Source: Phorcus lineatus (Eukaryota > Mollusca > Gastropoda > Trochida > Trochidae). From it: a stretch of 64,000 nt of DNA. The DNA lies in the NCBI GenBank assembly GCA_921293015.1, contig OV121086.1, positions 30,180,254-30,244,253 of the forward strand, written 5' to 3'. Positions 1 to 12,960 of the stretch are shown in pieces (the stretch's first letter is position 1; every line of letters starts with the position of its first letter). The notes under the pieces are model-generated. The model saw nothing but the letters and a program-made list of their open reading frames with translations. It was not told the origin of the DNA and did no database searches. Position numbers and translations under genes: made by a program.

Positions 1-1764
1 TGGATCGGGGACAAGTTAACCAACTTAAAATGCCCTCTCCTAGTATGTACAAAATTGATTTACATAATACATGGTGAACACAGCCAGCAGACAGTGAACA
101 AGAGTAGAGTAAGAGTATCAGAAAGAAAAAACCCACTAGATTGATACATTAATAATATTTTGGAATCTGATTTTTTTGCTCCTGCTGAAGCAGTGTATTA
201 GTATTAGCATGTGTCCTTTAAAACCATGATGCCAAGCCAGTTTGTATTGGTACAAAAACCTATTGAAATGAAATGACTTGCATAAAGAAATTCCTGTGAT
301 TTAACTGGATGGTGTCTTTTCTGATTATCAAATTGTTTGAAGTTTCACAAACATGTTGATGTAGGTGTAACTATGCTTTTTGTCGTTGGTGACAATGATA
401 AGTGGTTGGTGGAGAGTGAATGTATTATCGTCTTTTATACATAATTTTATTATCAATAAATTGTTATTAGTGTAACATTATTTGGAAATTCAACCTTAAG
501 TTAATACTAGTTAAGGGTGAAGGGTGAATGTATAGAGATACAGTATTGACAGAAACGAATTGTATTTCAGCATAGGAAGATCAATGTACATCAGATATGC
601 GTTCATCAAAAACAACTTAAGGAACATTCTAGCATACCCATAACTATTTGGCTTGTCTTCCTTCTTTATTGAAACTGGCACTTATTCATATCTACAAAAA
701 GAAAACAGAAAATGTCAAGTTTGCGAATGATTTACATTTCCTTCTTATCCTTCCTGTCTATATGGATATTCAACTTGAGTACCTCAAACGCACTAGTGCA
801 CACCAATATTTCGTAAATACAACGAATGCACAGATACTGCATATCGCTCTATATTACTCAAGATCATCACTCAAGTAATCTACCTCGTAAGTTATTTAAC
901 AAATATTTACGTATTAACCTAGTAAAGTTGGTTTTTAAGGGCGGAAGTGCATTAAAACCACATGAACTACGATATCGGAAATATTAGAATTTTGCTTATA
1001 ACCAGAAAAGCGGAAACGGCAGCCGCTTTGGCGGATCTAATGACATTGCTAATGCTGTGTTTTTAAATCGGTCAATGTACATCATTGCTTTCATAAAACA
1101 TATTTCATTCTTTGTTCTCAGTTCAGAGTATAGGTAAATTCAATAGCTGCACACAATACCTGTTCAGCCGTTTTCAACTGTCCATAATTTATCCGTTCTG
1201 TGCACAGCTAGCCACAGCTGTTTTTTATGTCTTTAAGCGACAGCGGCTGTCTTTACGTTTTCATTGTTGATTGCAGGTCATTGCATCATTGCATCGATAG
1301 ATAGCTTAAGTGAATGCATAAGTCCTCGTTAACTTTAAAATAGCCAATTTAAACCGTAAAAGCGTGCAATATTGCCTTTAAACCCTAATAGTATTAATAT
1401 ACAAGTAAAAGAAATTCATTATTACTTTTAACATAAACTATGGTATTATTACAGAATCTTGCAAACAGTATACTGCTATGACTTTAAGCTTACAGGGGCA
1501 AAGGAAAATTAAGGAAAATGTCTTACTACTCATGTGAACTTAAATTGTTCTACTGGATTGTTGACTTTACAGTACGGAATAAAGATTGATTGAAGAAATG
1601 TTACAAGGATCGAGAACGACGATGCATATGCTACCCTTTATATACTGCCTCGATTGGTTTTGGTGTAAAGGTTTGTTGCTTATTACATTTTTTTAAAATA
1701 TGTGTCACACATGTTCTCGAGTGACATTTTTTCTTTTTTTTCGATTATTTTTCACAGCTCTTAC

Positions 1765-2015
1765 AGATTCATGTAATGCGTGGGTTCTTATGTGTCTTAT
1801 CCATGTCATTTAAATGTGGTATGATATGAATGTTTTTGTCTATTGTATTAAACAATGACATGCATTAGATATATATGATACATGTGTTCTCCTGTATGAT
1901 TTATATTTTGTTAATAACTTATCAGTTACAACTAACTTCCTTTTGAAACTCTCAATCTGTCAAGTGTGTTTTTGTGATGCGTGGTTCTTATGTCTTTTAT
2001 CCATGCCATGATAAG
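1765..2015 (+). repeat. Local direct repeat
   Basis: TAATGCGTGGGTTCTTATGT then GTCTTATCCATG at about 1775-1806 is repeated as TGATGCGTGGTTCTTATGTC then TTTTATCCATG at about 1976-2006. Confidence 0.75.
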
Positions 2016-2476
2016 ATCTGTTAAAACTTCTTTCACTAAAGAAAACATGTTTTCCACGCAACTTGAATCGAAAAGTACATGTGAGAGATCTATAAATGCT
2101 CATTCATCTCATAATAAATTCTGTTTGAGTGGGTGCGTATTTGTAACAAAGAAAGACAGCAAAATAAAATTGTTGACTAATACCATTCTTGCTCAATAAC
2201 ACCACAATAAAATTGTTGAGTTTCTTTGCACAATTCCATCCTCTTGACGTCACGATAGAGTTCACAGTTAGACAAAGTACATTGAAAACATTTCGACTGA
2301 TGGACACGTTCTTTAAACATTAACTTAGACTCTACGTTAAAAGAGATTGTTATATGTCATATTAATCATATGTAACTAAGGAACAGACATGCATTCATTC
2401 CATTCATTAGTTTCACAGATACTAATGCGATGTATTTATACTGCAATGATAAACTAGTGTAATACTGCTGCACGCA

Positions 2477-2508
2477 TGACGTCACAGTGATTTGCAGTTG
2501 TGACGTCA
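2477..2508. promoter_or_regulatory. Pair of TGACGTCA (CRE) palindromes
   Basis: TGACGTCACAGTG at 2477-2489 and again at 2501-2513, starts 24 bases apart. Perfect CREB/ATF consensus; function inferred only. Confidence 0.5.
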
Positions 2509-4379
2509 CAGTGTAAAAAAACGGCTTAATAATAGATGTTGATTTAAGGAAATCTACTGATTATAAATGTACAAAAACACACATTTCTAATCTTAACATT
2601 ATTGAATTGAATTTCAAACTGCTTTTACATCACCTAACCATGTTTAATTTACAATTCTGTAAGAACCTTAATCAAAACTTCACCTTCACGAAGGAATGTT
2701 CTTTATCTGATGATTTCTTAAAAAAATCTCAAATCAAAAACTTTTGCGAAAATAAGCTTGAAAATGTAAACGTATGTCAATCGTTTGTACTTTAGAAAAT
2801 GATAAATGTGTATATAAACTGTTTATCAGTACTAATCTTGTAAAAGCCCTTATCATGTTGTGCCAATAGGTTTTTTCATGAACTATATAACATGACCTCA
2901 TATAGCAATGAGTTCTTGAGTCGTATTCTTTTTACCGACGTGACGCCCTGTAAACATGTAAATGAATAGAATTGAATTTCAAGATAGCCTCTAGGACATA
3001 GATTCTCTCTCAGTTGAACTTTGCAAACTCCTTTATGAACAGATTAAATAAAAAGTTTTGAATATTGAAACTTCTTTCGTTTTAGCAGAATAGACAAAAT
3101 ATAAGATATAAAACTTACAAAGTTTCCATTTTCATGATCACACGAAGAGATATTGTGAAGTCTTTGATCATCGATTTAGATAATAGAATAAATGTAACTG
3201 AATAACCCTTCAAAATTGTTCTCATTCGAAAGCTCGTTAAGTTAGACAATGTTTTATATCAACAATATTCTCTGTACTGTCCTTATGTCAAACTAAACAC
3301 ATCGTCCAAATGAAACTTGGAACTAGAATTTCAAATACATATTATATTCCGGTGCTACAGTAACCCATCTGAGCAGTGAATGGAAGGTACAGTTTTCAAG
3401 CAATTTTAGGTACATTAATAAATGTTTGTTCTCATGAAAGCGAAACAGTCACTTCTGTAAATAGAATTAGGAAAAGTATCCACGTCACAGACAAAGAGTC
3501 GAATTCATAGCTTTTTGTATTCTTAACTTTTGATGAATGAATACGTTATTTATTTTATAAGAATAAGACAATCTGCGTGATTATGCTTCCGGTGGAAATG
3601 CACGTGCCATAGAGCTTATGTAAGTGACCATCAGCAATATTGGTCATGTCCTCTACGGACACAACAAGAAAACGCTTGAACTTATATAAGTAAACTTGTG
3701 AGTAGCAAATGGACGAAATGGGCAACATATACTATCGTTAGAACATAAAATGGCGATTGTTTTTTTTTCACTTCCATTGACAAGGGATGTGAAAATATCA
3801 TGTGAATACAAAATGTTTTTCGAAGCATGTAGGCTTGTATTTGATTGCGTTCGTCCATCTTTAGTAAACTCTTTCTCATTGGACCTTTTGGATGTCATAT
3901 TCCAAGGTCGGCAAATGGGCATGACGTCAGGGTCATGCAGATCACAAATCACGACTTTAACCTATTTGTCGTCCTTATAATGAACTTTTAAGCATTTGGA
4001 TGCTGCTTTTCGGTAACAACCACTATCTCTTGATGAAATAACACCATTTATAAAGTTTGACATATTTGACTCCAACAACATACCGAAACCGTGTGCAGTA
4101 ATCTTTCGATTTCCCGTGTTGACTTTGGGCTGAGCGTGCGAAAGTTGTTATATCAATATCCATTCTTTCGATTTAGGGCTTTAAGAAAACTTTGATTTTT
4201 TTGTTATCTTGTTGGCATCTTTACAGTATGGCGACCATTTTGTCAGGTTGTGAGTTAAGTAAGTTTCCGTCTTATACCTGATATAAAGATTTATGTCCTA
4301 TGACTTATGGTGAGTTGCGTCGAAATTTGAATAATTTAATTTGCAACTATCTAGGGCTATATTGCTTTTCGTCTTCAAT

Positions 4380-4900
4380 CTTAATACAATGTCACTTCAG
4401 ACGTAACTAATGATATTATTCTATTAATACTTCCATATTATATTAACTGTGAGGAAACATGGCAATTCACATGATAAATCCTCCATAGATAAGGAGTTAT
4501 TATTCCCTACAGCATTAAGAGATGTCTCGAGTAACACTTAATCACAAGAACGTTTATTACAATTGCTAAGTATCTTCTTCAGGCGAAATCATAATTATGG
4601 ATCAAATTCGATTGCAACAATGAGAGGAGCGTGACATTCTGACCTCCCTTTTGTAGGTGTGGGGAGGGGGCGGGGCTGAGGCCGGGCACATCCTCCACCT
4701 CACAGAGATCTCCAGAGACATCAATATCTTGTCAAATATTTCTTTTTTTCTCTGTCAGCAGGTTATAGTTCGGACGTCGGATCCATAATCGTCGTCACTG
4801 ATGTGATGACAAAATAAGTAATTGTTCAAGCATTGTTACAATTTATGATCAGCAAAATTAGTGAGTGTTCCAATATTGATATAGTTGTATATTCATTGAA
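4380..4900 (+). repeat. Long low-copy unit, block 1 (copy A)
   Basis: Diverged match to 27720-28060. Shared anchors in the same order are CACTTCAGACG, TTATTACAA, TCTTCAGRCGAAAT, GAGRGTGACAKTCTGACCTC and the TTGTTCAAG...TATRATCAGC stretch. No coding frame is conserved. Confidence 0.6.
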
Positions 4901-6319
4901 ATAAGTGAACGTTCAAATGTTCAAATACTGATTGAATCAGAAATAGATTACCTTAACTAGATATATAATTTGTAACAGACATCGAAACCGTTTTAAATAC
5001 TCTTTAGCCGTACCATGCGTTTGATAAGAAAATAATTAATTGCAATGGAACTCATTTGGGAAATTATCTGTAACTAGATGTTGTATCAAATCGTCCTTTT
5101 GAGGGTAAAATCAGCGTGATCTTCCATTTCAGTTCTGAAGCAGTTCATACCCTTTAAAAATATTTCCAGTATCGGTCTTGGTTCACGTTCAACCTGAAAA
5201 CACTTACCTTAAAATAGGTCTGAAAGTTTTATAAAAGCAATAATTCCACGATATGAGTGCACAAAAGCCTTATCAACAATTCATAAAAGTTAGATACCAG
5301 TTCATCTGTTTATACGAAAAGAGATTGTATGTATGTAGTCAGACAGTCTTGAACTCTGTGACTGGAAAATTTGTAATATCATTTATCTATCTACATAGAG
5401 AAATTAAAACATATTATTTAAGTTAGTTTAACCTTTCATATAAAAGAATAATAGATTAACACAAAAATTATTTTTACGTGTATATATTTGATCTTTTTAT
5501 TCCTCAAGAAGATCATTAACCGAAAGCACATGAACCAAAATACATTACATTGGTATCGCATGCTCATTAGTTTTCTAAATTGAACATTAATCAAACATTA
5601 ATTCTGGTTTTATGTTTCATTTTCTCTGTGATTTGAAATGCAAATAGGAATGCACTATAAAGGCCAAAGAATCGAGTAGGAAGGTGTCTAAGTACAGTCA
5701 GTTTGAAAATGAACTAATCCTTCGAGGTGTTCTTTGTCTAATTTGTATAGAATATATACCTGAATGAGAAATGTATACTGTATATATTAAGTTATGACAG
5801 GGGATCTTGAAAGTTTATTTTGTTTTCATTTACAAGCCTTGCTATTTTTCTTGTTGCTTGATGAACAGCTCCAGCCATTTTTTTAAAGAAGTTAATGTTC
5901 TTTGTTTTGGTTTGACTGCCATTGATGTCTTGCCGACACCGATCTTATTTCAAGTTTGTTATTATTCTATACGACATAACTTTCTTTTGAAATAAGTTAT
6001 TCCTTAAAACTATTCGTAAAATTGGTTTTACATTAATCTGAACGTAATAAAATCCACAGTTTTCAGTAGATTTGATTTTCTATACTTCTGGCACTTTGTC
6101 TTTTTTCCCGCAAAATAAATAGAGGTTTTGCTTTATATTTTCTGTATATATAATAGAGTACGTACGTTGGTATATGCCTGGTTTATGTAAATAAACAAAA
6201 CTAGTTATTTCCATCTGTAAAAGATTTTATCCTTGCGAATGAGATTTTAATGTAATTGTAGCATGTGCTTTTAAATGATTCTGACAATTCTTTCTTTATA
6301 TATGTAATGACATTTAAAA

Positions 6320-6560
6320 TTTAATCATTGAAGCTATCCAATTATACGAAGAACATGTAAGGCAGCTAGAGGGAAATGAAAGTAATTTCCTTGCGATTAA
6401 TCTTCATCAATCAATGACATTACATCCAACAGAGTGTAAGGGGACAATCTTCACCTCTACTTTTGCAATTTTAACACTAAACTTGCATTGTTCTTTATAC
6501 AGCAATCCCGTATTAACATACACGAAAATCGTATTATCAATGCACCATGTTCACAACTTT
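6320..6560 (+). repeat. Long low-copy unit, block 2 core (copy A)
   Basis: Matches 12718-12960. Within it a stretch of about 60 bases (6368-6422; CTAGAGGGAAATGAAAGTAA onward to ATCAATCAATGACATTAC) is nearly identical between copies, far above the surrounding similarity. It contains a short GGAAAT...ATTTCC hairpin. Confidence 0.75.
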
Positions 6561-6651
6561 TTTTGTAATTGAGATAAAACTGGAAGTGAATTTCAGCTAT
6601 TTGATAATTTTATATCTTTGTTTGATCTGCTATTATAAGAATTGTTCTTTG

Positions 6652-6722
6652 TCAAGTAGGTAAATAAAATGTCAAGTAGGTTAAGAAAATGTTAATTATT
6701 GTCCTTTGTCAAGTAGGTTAAT
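6652..6722 (+). repeat. Short direct repeats GTCAAGTAGGTTAA
   Basis: Three copies of TGTCAAGTAGGT(T)AA within 71 bases. Confidence 0.85.
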
Positions 6723-7019
6723 AACATTTTATGTTAATGTCACATTGAGTGTTTGACTTCAACGCTTTCGTTTGCTTTCGTTTTTCGTTCTCTTTGCAAA
6801 TTTAAAACATTTATGTTTCCACTTAGTAAATGGGACATGTGATATTTTCTCTTCTCTCAAAGTATCACATTGTTAACTAAACTTATGTAGTTTGGTTGAG
6901 GGGAAGTCATAGCTATATCAATTAAACACCCCAGTCATTTGGAAATGACACAAGTGTATCACCTTACATTTGGATATACATTAGTTCGCACTTTTGTGTC
7001 ATGTTTCGTTATATATATC

Positions 7020-7740
7020 ATTAATCATTAGGATGGTTCTGGTCGGTAGTACTTCCGATAAAGAAGGACGGAAATTGAAGTCATTTCCTGTTGATAAACT
7101 TTCATCAATGATGGGTATAATTTGTATTGAAAGAAATATATGCAAGCATGCTCCCTTCTTGTACCACGTCGTGTTGTGCAAGATAACTCGTTAAAATGTT
7201 CTTGATACATATTCACATACTTAAAAATAAAAAATGTCACTCATTTTTTTTCTCAATAGAATGAATACTAACACTGTGAAATGAAATCACAAATTACAAG
7301 ATCCATCTCAAAAGAACATTTCAAATATTTGGCAAAGATTTCTTTTTAAAGTGAAATTCTTCTAACCATGATATCAAACTTTTCTTCTTCATCAATTGAT
7401 ATTCGAGAAACGTCCACTATCTGTATCTACCATAAAGAGAAATATGGGAAGTTTTCATGTGGGAGTGCAGGGACTCTCATAGTCTCACATTAGTAAGATT
7501 AAGTTTCTGGGTTCTATTTCACTTGTTACCTGATGTAAAAAAAATTAGTTAACTAAGAATGCAGACTCTTTCACTGGTGTCACAACCCTTGCTGTACAGT
7601 ACACACCCCTGTGCACTCGAAACCACCATTGAAGTTGTTGGTCAATGACCAGATGGTGGTTGTTTGCAATATACTTGACCAGTGCTATTAAGTTGGTGTG
7701 CCTCGTCGCTGCACAAGCTTTATGCTCCTCAAGGATTTGG
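7020..7740 (+). repeat. Long low-copy unit, block 2 right part (copy A)
   Basis: The segment near 7060-7110 (GGACGGAAATTGAAGTCATTTCCTGTT) matches 36740-36780. The 7660-7730 segment (TGCAATATACTTG...GCTGCA) matches 29240-29290. Order is conserved. A 106-codon minus-strand frame here shows no codon-position bias when compared with the other copy, so I regard it as non-coding. Confidence 0.55.
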
Positions 7741-7971
7741 CATCTGTAAAAAGAAACGTCATGAAGAATGACAGTCAGTGATGAAGGCAATCCAAAGGTG
7801 TCTTTAAAAAGGTTATGGTGATATTGGCACAATACAAATGTATGCTTTAATGTTTTATCATACATCCCGAAGGGCAGATAACCTGTATCAACCTGTCGTC
7901 AAGGGCAAAAACCTGTATCAGCCCGTCGTCAAGGAACTTGAACCCTGGAACGCGAAAAGATTGATCGGAGT

Positions 7972-7998
7972 CACGTGAAATTAAGAGTTATCTCCCTT
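7972..7998 (+). promoter_or_regulatory. Promoter-like module: E-box plus GTTATCTCCCTT
   Basis: CACGTG at 7972-7977 is followed 8 bases later by GAGTTATCTCCCTT at 7985-7998, with the ATG of the putative exon 18 bases further on. The second motif is, in my experience of mollusc genomes, common close to transcription starts; its role here is inferred. Confidence 0.5.
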
Positions 7999-8015
7999 TA
8001 TAGCTGACAGACGCC

Positions 8016-8229
8016 ATGACCGACAATGCTGACAAGCTGCTCGTCGATCTCGACGCTCGTCTGAGCGAATATGGCGATTTTCTGGAGTCCGAAAATATAC
8101 TTGCTGATGTTTCAAACTCTCTAACCGAAGTGTGCCTTGATCTAAACTTGAAATTGTTTGATGACGATGTCGATACGGATGCATTTGTCAGCTCAGGTTT
8201 GAATTTCCATCTTTTTCATAAATTTGGAG
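8016..8229 (+). CDS. Probable first coding exon of an unrecognised gene
   Basis: ATG at 8016 opens a frame with acidic, non-repetitive composition (MTDNADKLLVDLDARLSEYG..., later LKLFDDDVDTDAF). GC content is higher than the surroundings. It ends at a strong GGAG/GTAAGA donor (exon end 8229); an alternative CAG/GTTTGA donor would end it at 8196. A CACGTG box (7972-7977) and GAGTTATCTCCCTT (7985-7998) lie just upstream, which fixes the start. No family recognised, and no downstream exon could be linked. The intron begins with a fold-back element at 8347. Confidence 0.55.
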
Positions 8230-8346
8230 GTAAGAAAAATTATTTTTCAATGTTAAAATACATGTATGTATAGCAGATTAAAGTAACTGAAGTTCAAAAA
8301 AATGTTTTTATTTAATCTATGAAGAGTAAATGATAAATATATCATA

Positions 8347-8470
8347 ATATGACAACTTTCGTAAGATATCCTATATCAGCCCTCTACCAATATCAGCCCT
8401 CGGGCCAGAGGCCCTCGAACAGATATTGGTGTCTCGGGCTGATATAGGATATCTTATGAAAGTTGCCATA
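8347..8470. mobile_element. Fold-back (palindromic) element
   Basis: The arms ATATGACAACTTTCGTAAGA... and ...TCTTATGAAAGTTGCCATAT pair over about 35 bases, with the shared core GATATCCTATATCAGCCC. The pairing continues inward (CCAATATC/GATATTGG, GAGGGC/GCCCTC). No coding potential. It sits in the presumed first intron of the gene starting at 8016. Confidence 0.8.
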
Positions 8471-8559
8471 TATAAGTATCTATATATCATTTTGTACAAA
8501 TTATGTTTAATTGTATATACTGACATTCTGAGTTCTATACTGAAAATATATTAGCTACT

Positions 8560-10030
8560 TTAAGTAAAGCATCAAACATCAATTTTGGATGATAAATGTA
8601 AAGCTGAAGATTTTCAGCAATATATGAAACACACGTTCTTTCAAGAATCTATCATTGATTTTTATTACATTTGTATGATTTCATTCGAACTTGGTTACCT
8701 TTCAAACTAAATTGACTTTCAAGCAGAAAATACATTTGATATAAGTAAGGCGACTCAATTAATTTTGGTAATTGATCTCTTGTTTTCTATATTTTTGACA
8801 TAAACATACATTAGTAACGATGATTAGATTCAAATTTAAACCCTTCGTTGCAAAACAAGACATGGATTAAAGAAATTTAATCATATTTTCCTAAAATCAA
8901 AGTATTTTTATGCAAATGACACAATAAAACAATTCTAAAAATAATTGTGGTAACACATGTTTGGATTTTCCCCCTTGAATTAGTAAAAAAGACAAGGTTA
9001 AAGACACTCGCTCTCATCATTCAAGAATTTTCCCTTGTTATTTTACTGACACTATAATTGATCACAAATAAGATGTGAAAGAAACTTATCTTCATAAAAG
9101 CAAAATAGTTCAAGGACATCTTTAAAAGATCCAACAGCTTTCAAGATAAAAAGCCGGGAGCTAATTATTCCAGAGACAAAATTGCCTTCCACAAAAGAAA
9201 GGTTTTTTTTAATATATCTGATTCGCTGTCTGAACTAAATTTTTTTATTGATATGTTTTCATAAATAACCTTTAATTGGTGGTTTGATTGTTAAAAAATT
9301 TACAGTATCACATCTTCAAAGATAAGCTACGATTCTTTCATCAGTGACATGGTTTTGATAATGTTGATTAATTTTTACTTTAAAGGACAATCAAAGCTCA
9401 GTAAAAAGACTGGTTACCATTTATGTACGCTATTGTAAAACAAAGAAAAGTAAATAATCGATCCAAGTTTTCATTATGGGGCACAATGAACGTATTTGAC
9501 AATTAACGTATGTCAAAAAAGATCATCTGGGATAAAAACTTAAAAGAAGAGTCGAGACAGGTATTGGAACAGAAACCAGGCCATCTTTAAAAAAAACCCA
9601 TTTATTTAGATAATGACAAACTACCATTCACATGCGAAAGCGATAGTGAAATTAGTTTCATTATTGGTTTTGGGAAAGAAGATTTTCAAAGTCATTGCCA
9701 TAAAAGTAAAGTCAAGGAAAGTCGGACTAAAGAACACCAACTATCTCAAAAAAACATGAATGTAAGCATTGATCACTTTGGGAACATCTTCACAATAAAC
9801 ATATTGAACGAGAAAAGTCACAAGAATTTGTGTCACTCAAGTGTGCATCTTGATGAAAAGTTTATCATGTAATGAGAATTGACAAGACCATTGAAACGTC
9901 CCGTGGAGATTTGGATGGAATTGGAACAAGGTCATATTGAGAGTCAATGCAGATCAAGGTTTCGAGAATTCTTTGATGTGGAACAGCAATTTATATGTAT
10001 GTTTTAGATTATCTTTAACATACTTAAACG
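8560..10030 (+). repeat. Long low-copy unit, block 3 (copy A)
   Basis: Collinear with 16060-17520 over about 1.45 kb. Many short anchors recur in order: GATTTTCAG, ACCTTTCAAAC.AAATTG, GAAACAAGA, GCAAATGRCAC, AGCTTTCAAG, TTTACARTATC, AGTTTTCATTATGRGG. The right end is the best conserved part (TGTCACTCAAGTGTGCATCTTGATGAAAAG, cited in pieces of under 20 bases, then ACGTCCCTTGGAGATTTGG). Confidence 0.7.
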
Positions 10031-10729
10031 AATATGATGAATACTTCTGTTGAATTTAATCGAAACGAATTTGAAAACTTATTTTTTTAGACTTGATGCA
10101 ATCTTAAGGACAGATTGTAGTTGATAGTGATAGTAATAAATTATATAACTTTTGATAATGGTGACTTGTAACGTCGGTTTTGGTACATTTCTAAGACTGT
10201 TGTTTGATTTTCAGTGAAATGTTTAATTTCTTTAAGTGGCATTTTAGAAGTCGGAAACAACTAAGTACAAATATTGATAACTTCTTTTGTCTGAGATTTT
10301 CTGAAATATTTGTACTTTTATGTTTAAATGTCAAGTGATATCTTTTTGTATATATCACTAAATCAAAATTGTCATATTAAATTCACATCACAATTTATTG
10401 ACCTAAAATTGTTTACGATATTGTCATATTGGATTCATATCACAATTCATTGACCTCAAATTGTTTTGACATCACTAGAACGCTGCTAACAATACTACAG
10501 CTAGTGTTATAAGATTTTGATTGTCAATGCTGCAACGCAAGATAATTGATGGCGTCACAATGCTATATTGTATATACGCTATGTTATTGCAGTAGGATCA
10601 CTTCTGAAGCTGCCCTATGATCAGGCATACTCTTTCGTTTACTCAAAGTTGTTGCGCAATGGTTTTGTCATTGAAATTATTTATCTCGACTTGCACAGCA
10701 ATGGAGGGTACTCATTGGCCAAAAGCAGT

Positions 10730-10930
10730 CACGTGCGGTAGGTATATATTTCTATGTTAAGCTGGTTCGCGTTCAACCCTATTAACAAGAGACGACGTAC
10801 TGAGAAGAGTTATCTCCCTTGTCCCATTGTCATACAAAGGCTACGCTACGCTGGTTTGTTTAACCCTACCTTAAGGCGCTCAGTGTATATCCCACTAATG
10901 AAAGTCATTTCTTGACTGGAACAAGTAAGT
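10730..10930 (+). promoter_or_regulatory. Second promoter-like module with possible non-coding first exon
   Basis: CACGTG at 10730-10735 and GAGTTATCTCCCTT at 10807-10820 repeat the module seen before 8016. A plausible donor AACAA/GTAAGT follows at about 10924. The region is GC-richer than its surroundings. No ORF of note lies between motif and donor, so any exon here would be 5' UTR. Confidence 0.4.
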
Positions 10931-11744
10931 TATTGTAAAAATTAAATGTTCGTGCAAACAAACCTTCACAAGTAACAAGACTTGCAATTGGACTATCGGT
11001 TCACTAGCTCGCAGCGAAGTTATTCATCAGCGAGCTGGAGATTGTAATGGTGAACTAGAAAACCAATCTATACGAGTATATTAGCAGAGGTCATCGACGA
11101 CTCTTCATTCATATCATTCTTTCAACTGTGATGCCTGGGGTGTTCTGTAGCATCGCTGCTACTAGACTATACCTTTTGAGCTTTAAACGGTGGTATAAAA
11201 ATCATATTTGTAAATTCATGAATAAAAGAATTACATTGACAAGATCAGCCGCTATTATGAACCACCCAATCTTTCAAGCCATATTTAACGCATAAAATAA
11301 GGGTCCTTGTCGACACAAATACGTTTCCATATGTCTCGTATGATATTTAACTAGAACACAAACTCGCGGACACATTGTAACTTATTAAGTGTACAAAATA
11401 AATTGATTCCTTTGTATTTGTAAAGACAAATACAGTTTTATCAAAATCAGCAGTGGCTATATTTTAGTCGTTAATAGTGATCTCATGATTGCAAATTCGT
11501 TACAAAATCAAATTTTTGTAACTAAGCGATGCATAAAGTTAAGAAATTACACACCAAATCTATGTTTGCCTTTTCAAAAGCATTAGCACCTTTTGGTTAA
11601 GGGTTCTAGGGTTTTAGTACAGTTCTAGAAGAAACATTTTAAAAAAACAGTCAAGAGGCAAAGTCGAAGTAATCACAAACTGTTAAGAATCCGAAATTAG
11701 ATCATCTATATATAGCTTTCTTTGTTGTCAAAAGTAAGTGCCAA

Positions 11745-11960
11745 GTGATTGAATCTACAACATCCATTCTTATTCCACACAGATGATAAAACTCGCACCA
11801 CCAATAAACTTAACCAATCCTATAGGACAACAAAGTATACCCAAGACAAGGGGAAATTGATAACTTCCATGTCATGGGTTCAAGTTCTGATTTATAACCC
11901 TGTAATACTGAGAAAAGGCTTGAAGTTCTTCTTGTGCCCGCATTCCATTAGTTCCATATT
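11745..11960 (+). repeat. Long low-copy unit, block 0 (copy B)
   Basis: Matches 35020-35190: GAYAACTTCCATGWCATG, TTCTGAT, GTAAT.CTGAGA and GAAGTTCT/GAAGATTCT. A 103-codon frame here is not kept in the other copy. Confidence 0.6.
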
Positions 11961-12717
11961 TTTCTCAGAACATCTTATAACCAGCTTTCAAACACATACA
12001 TTGCTCCTTTCTTTGAGACTATTTGAAAATACCAAATCATTGAATGTCATGGCTACTTAGGTTTCTCCATCCTGCAATTTGTCAAATACTAGATAAAATT
12101 GCATAGCACTTCATTAGCGAGCAAAATTAAAAGTCAGCAAATCATTTAAACATTTGGACTTATTTGAGTTTGGATTGTTGATAAGTTGTTGAGCTCTTCA
12201 GTCAGATAGAGACACGAATGTTTTTTAAAACATATCAAGTAACGTTAATTTCCTTATCAAATATTCGAATAATGAATACAATTTGTATTACAATATCACA
12301 TTGATGCATATGAAATGTCTTTGATGATTTGTTTCAAATTGAAAGCAAACATCATGTAGAATAGGTGTTCACTAAAGATTGACTCATTCAAGCATTATTC
12401 ATTCAGGTGAAATTTTGGAGAAACTTGATCCTATCAAATGTACTTGATACTCATGGAACTTTCGGAACAAGTTCGGAAGGGATATAAGCAAAAATTGGGT
12501 TCAGAATGCAAAAACTTTATTATTCTACAATGTATGTTGATATTTGATATATTCATATAAGACATAAGTACTAATTGTGTTGGATTTTATTTGTTTTTTA
12601 AAAATATAAATTAACACCAACATTTTTTTTATTAAGAGTGTATCTTTTTTGCAAATGAAGTTTTGGTGTTACGGTAGAACATGCAGTTACATCTGTATAT
12701 TTGCAGGTTGCATTTCA

Positions 12718-12960
12718 ATCTAATCATTGAAGATATCCAATTATAACATGTACATGTAAGGAAACTAGAGGGAAATGAAAGTAATTTCCTGGCGATTGAT
12801 CTTTATCAATCAATGACATTACTTAAATCAGATTTTAAGTGGACAATCTTGTTATCGCATTTTGCAAATTTAACACCAAATTTTCATTGTTAATTTCTTC
12901 GCTAAGTCAGACTTTCAACCACAAATACTAGTTAATCGGAAGCACATGTTCACATGTGTA
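12718..12960 (+). repeat. Long low-copy unit, block 2 core (copy B)
   Basis: Counterpart of 6320-6560. The match continues to a later pair, 7300-7390 with 13150-13240 (TTTC..ATATYTGGCAAAGATT, then AACCATGAT). Confidence 0.75.

Larger units (their letters stand above)
1..4379. other. Non-coding, apart from sites noted
   Basis: AT-rich. No frame has recognisable protein character or good splice context; the longest (99 codons on the minus strand, 3653-3952) has no family resemblance. It holds the direct repeat near 1.8-2.0 kb, the CRE pair at 2.48 kb and single TGACGTCA sites at about 3922 and GACGTCAC near 2246. Confidence 0.5.

Noticed and set aside
7545..7865. Minus-strand 106-codon frame with protein-like composition
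   Set aside because: The homologous segment at 29.13-29.30 kb aligns, but changes fall equally on all codon positions and the frame is not kept, so it looks like neutral decay.
11749..12060. 103-codon plus-strand frame
   Set aside because: Lies in block 0 of the long unit; the copy at 35.0 kb has no equivalent frame.
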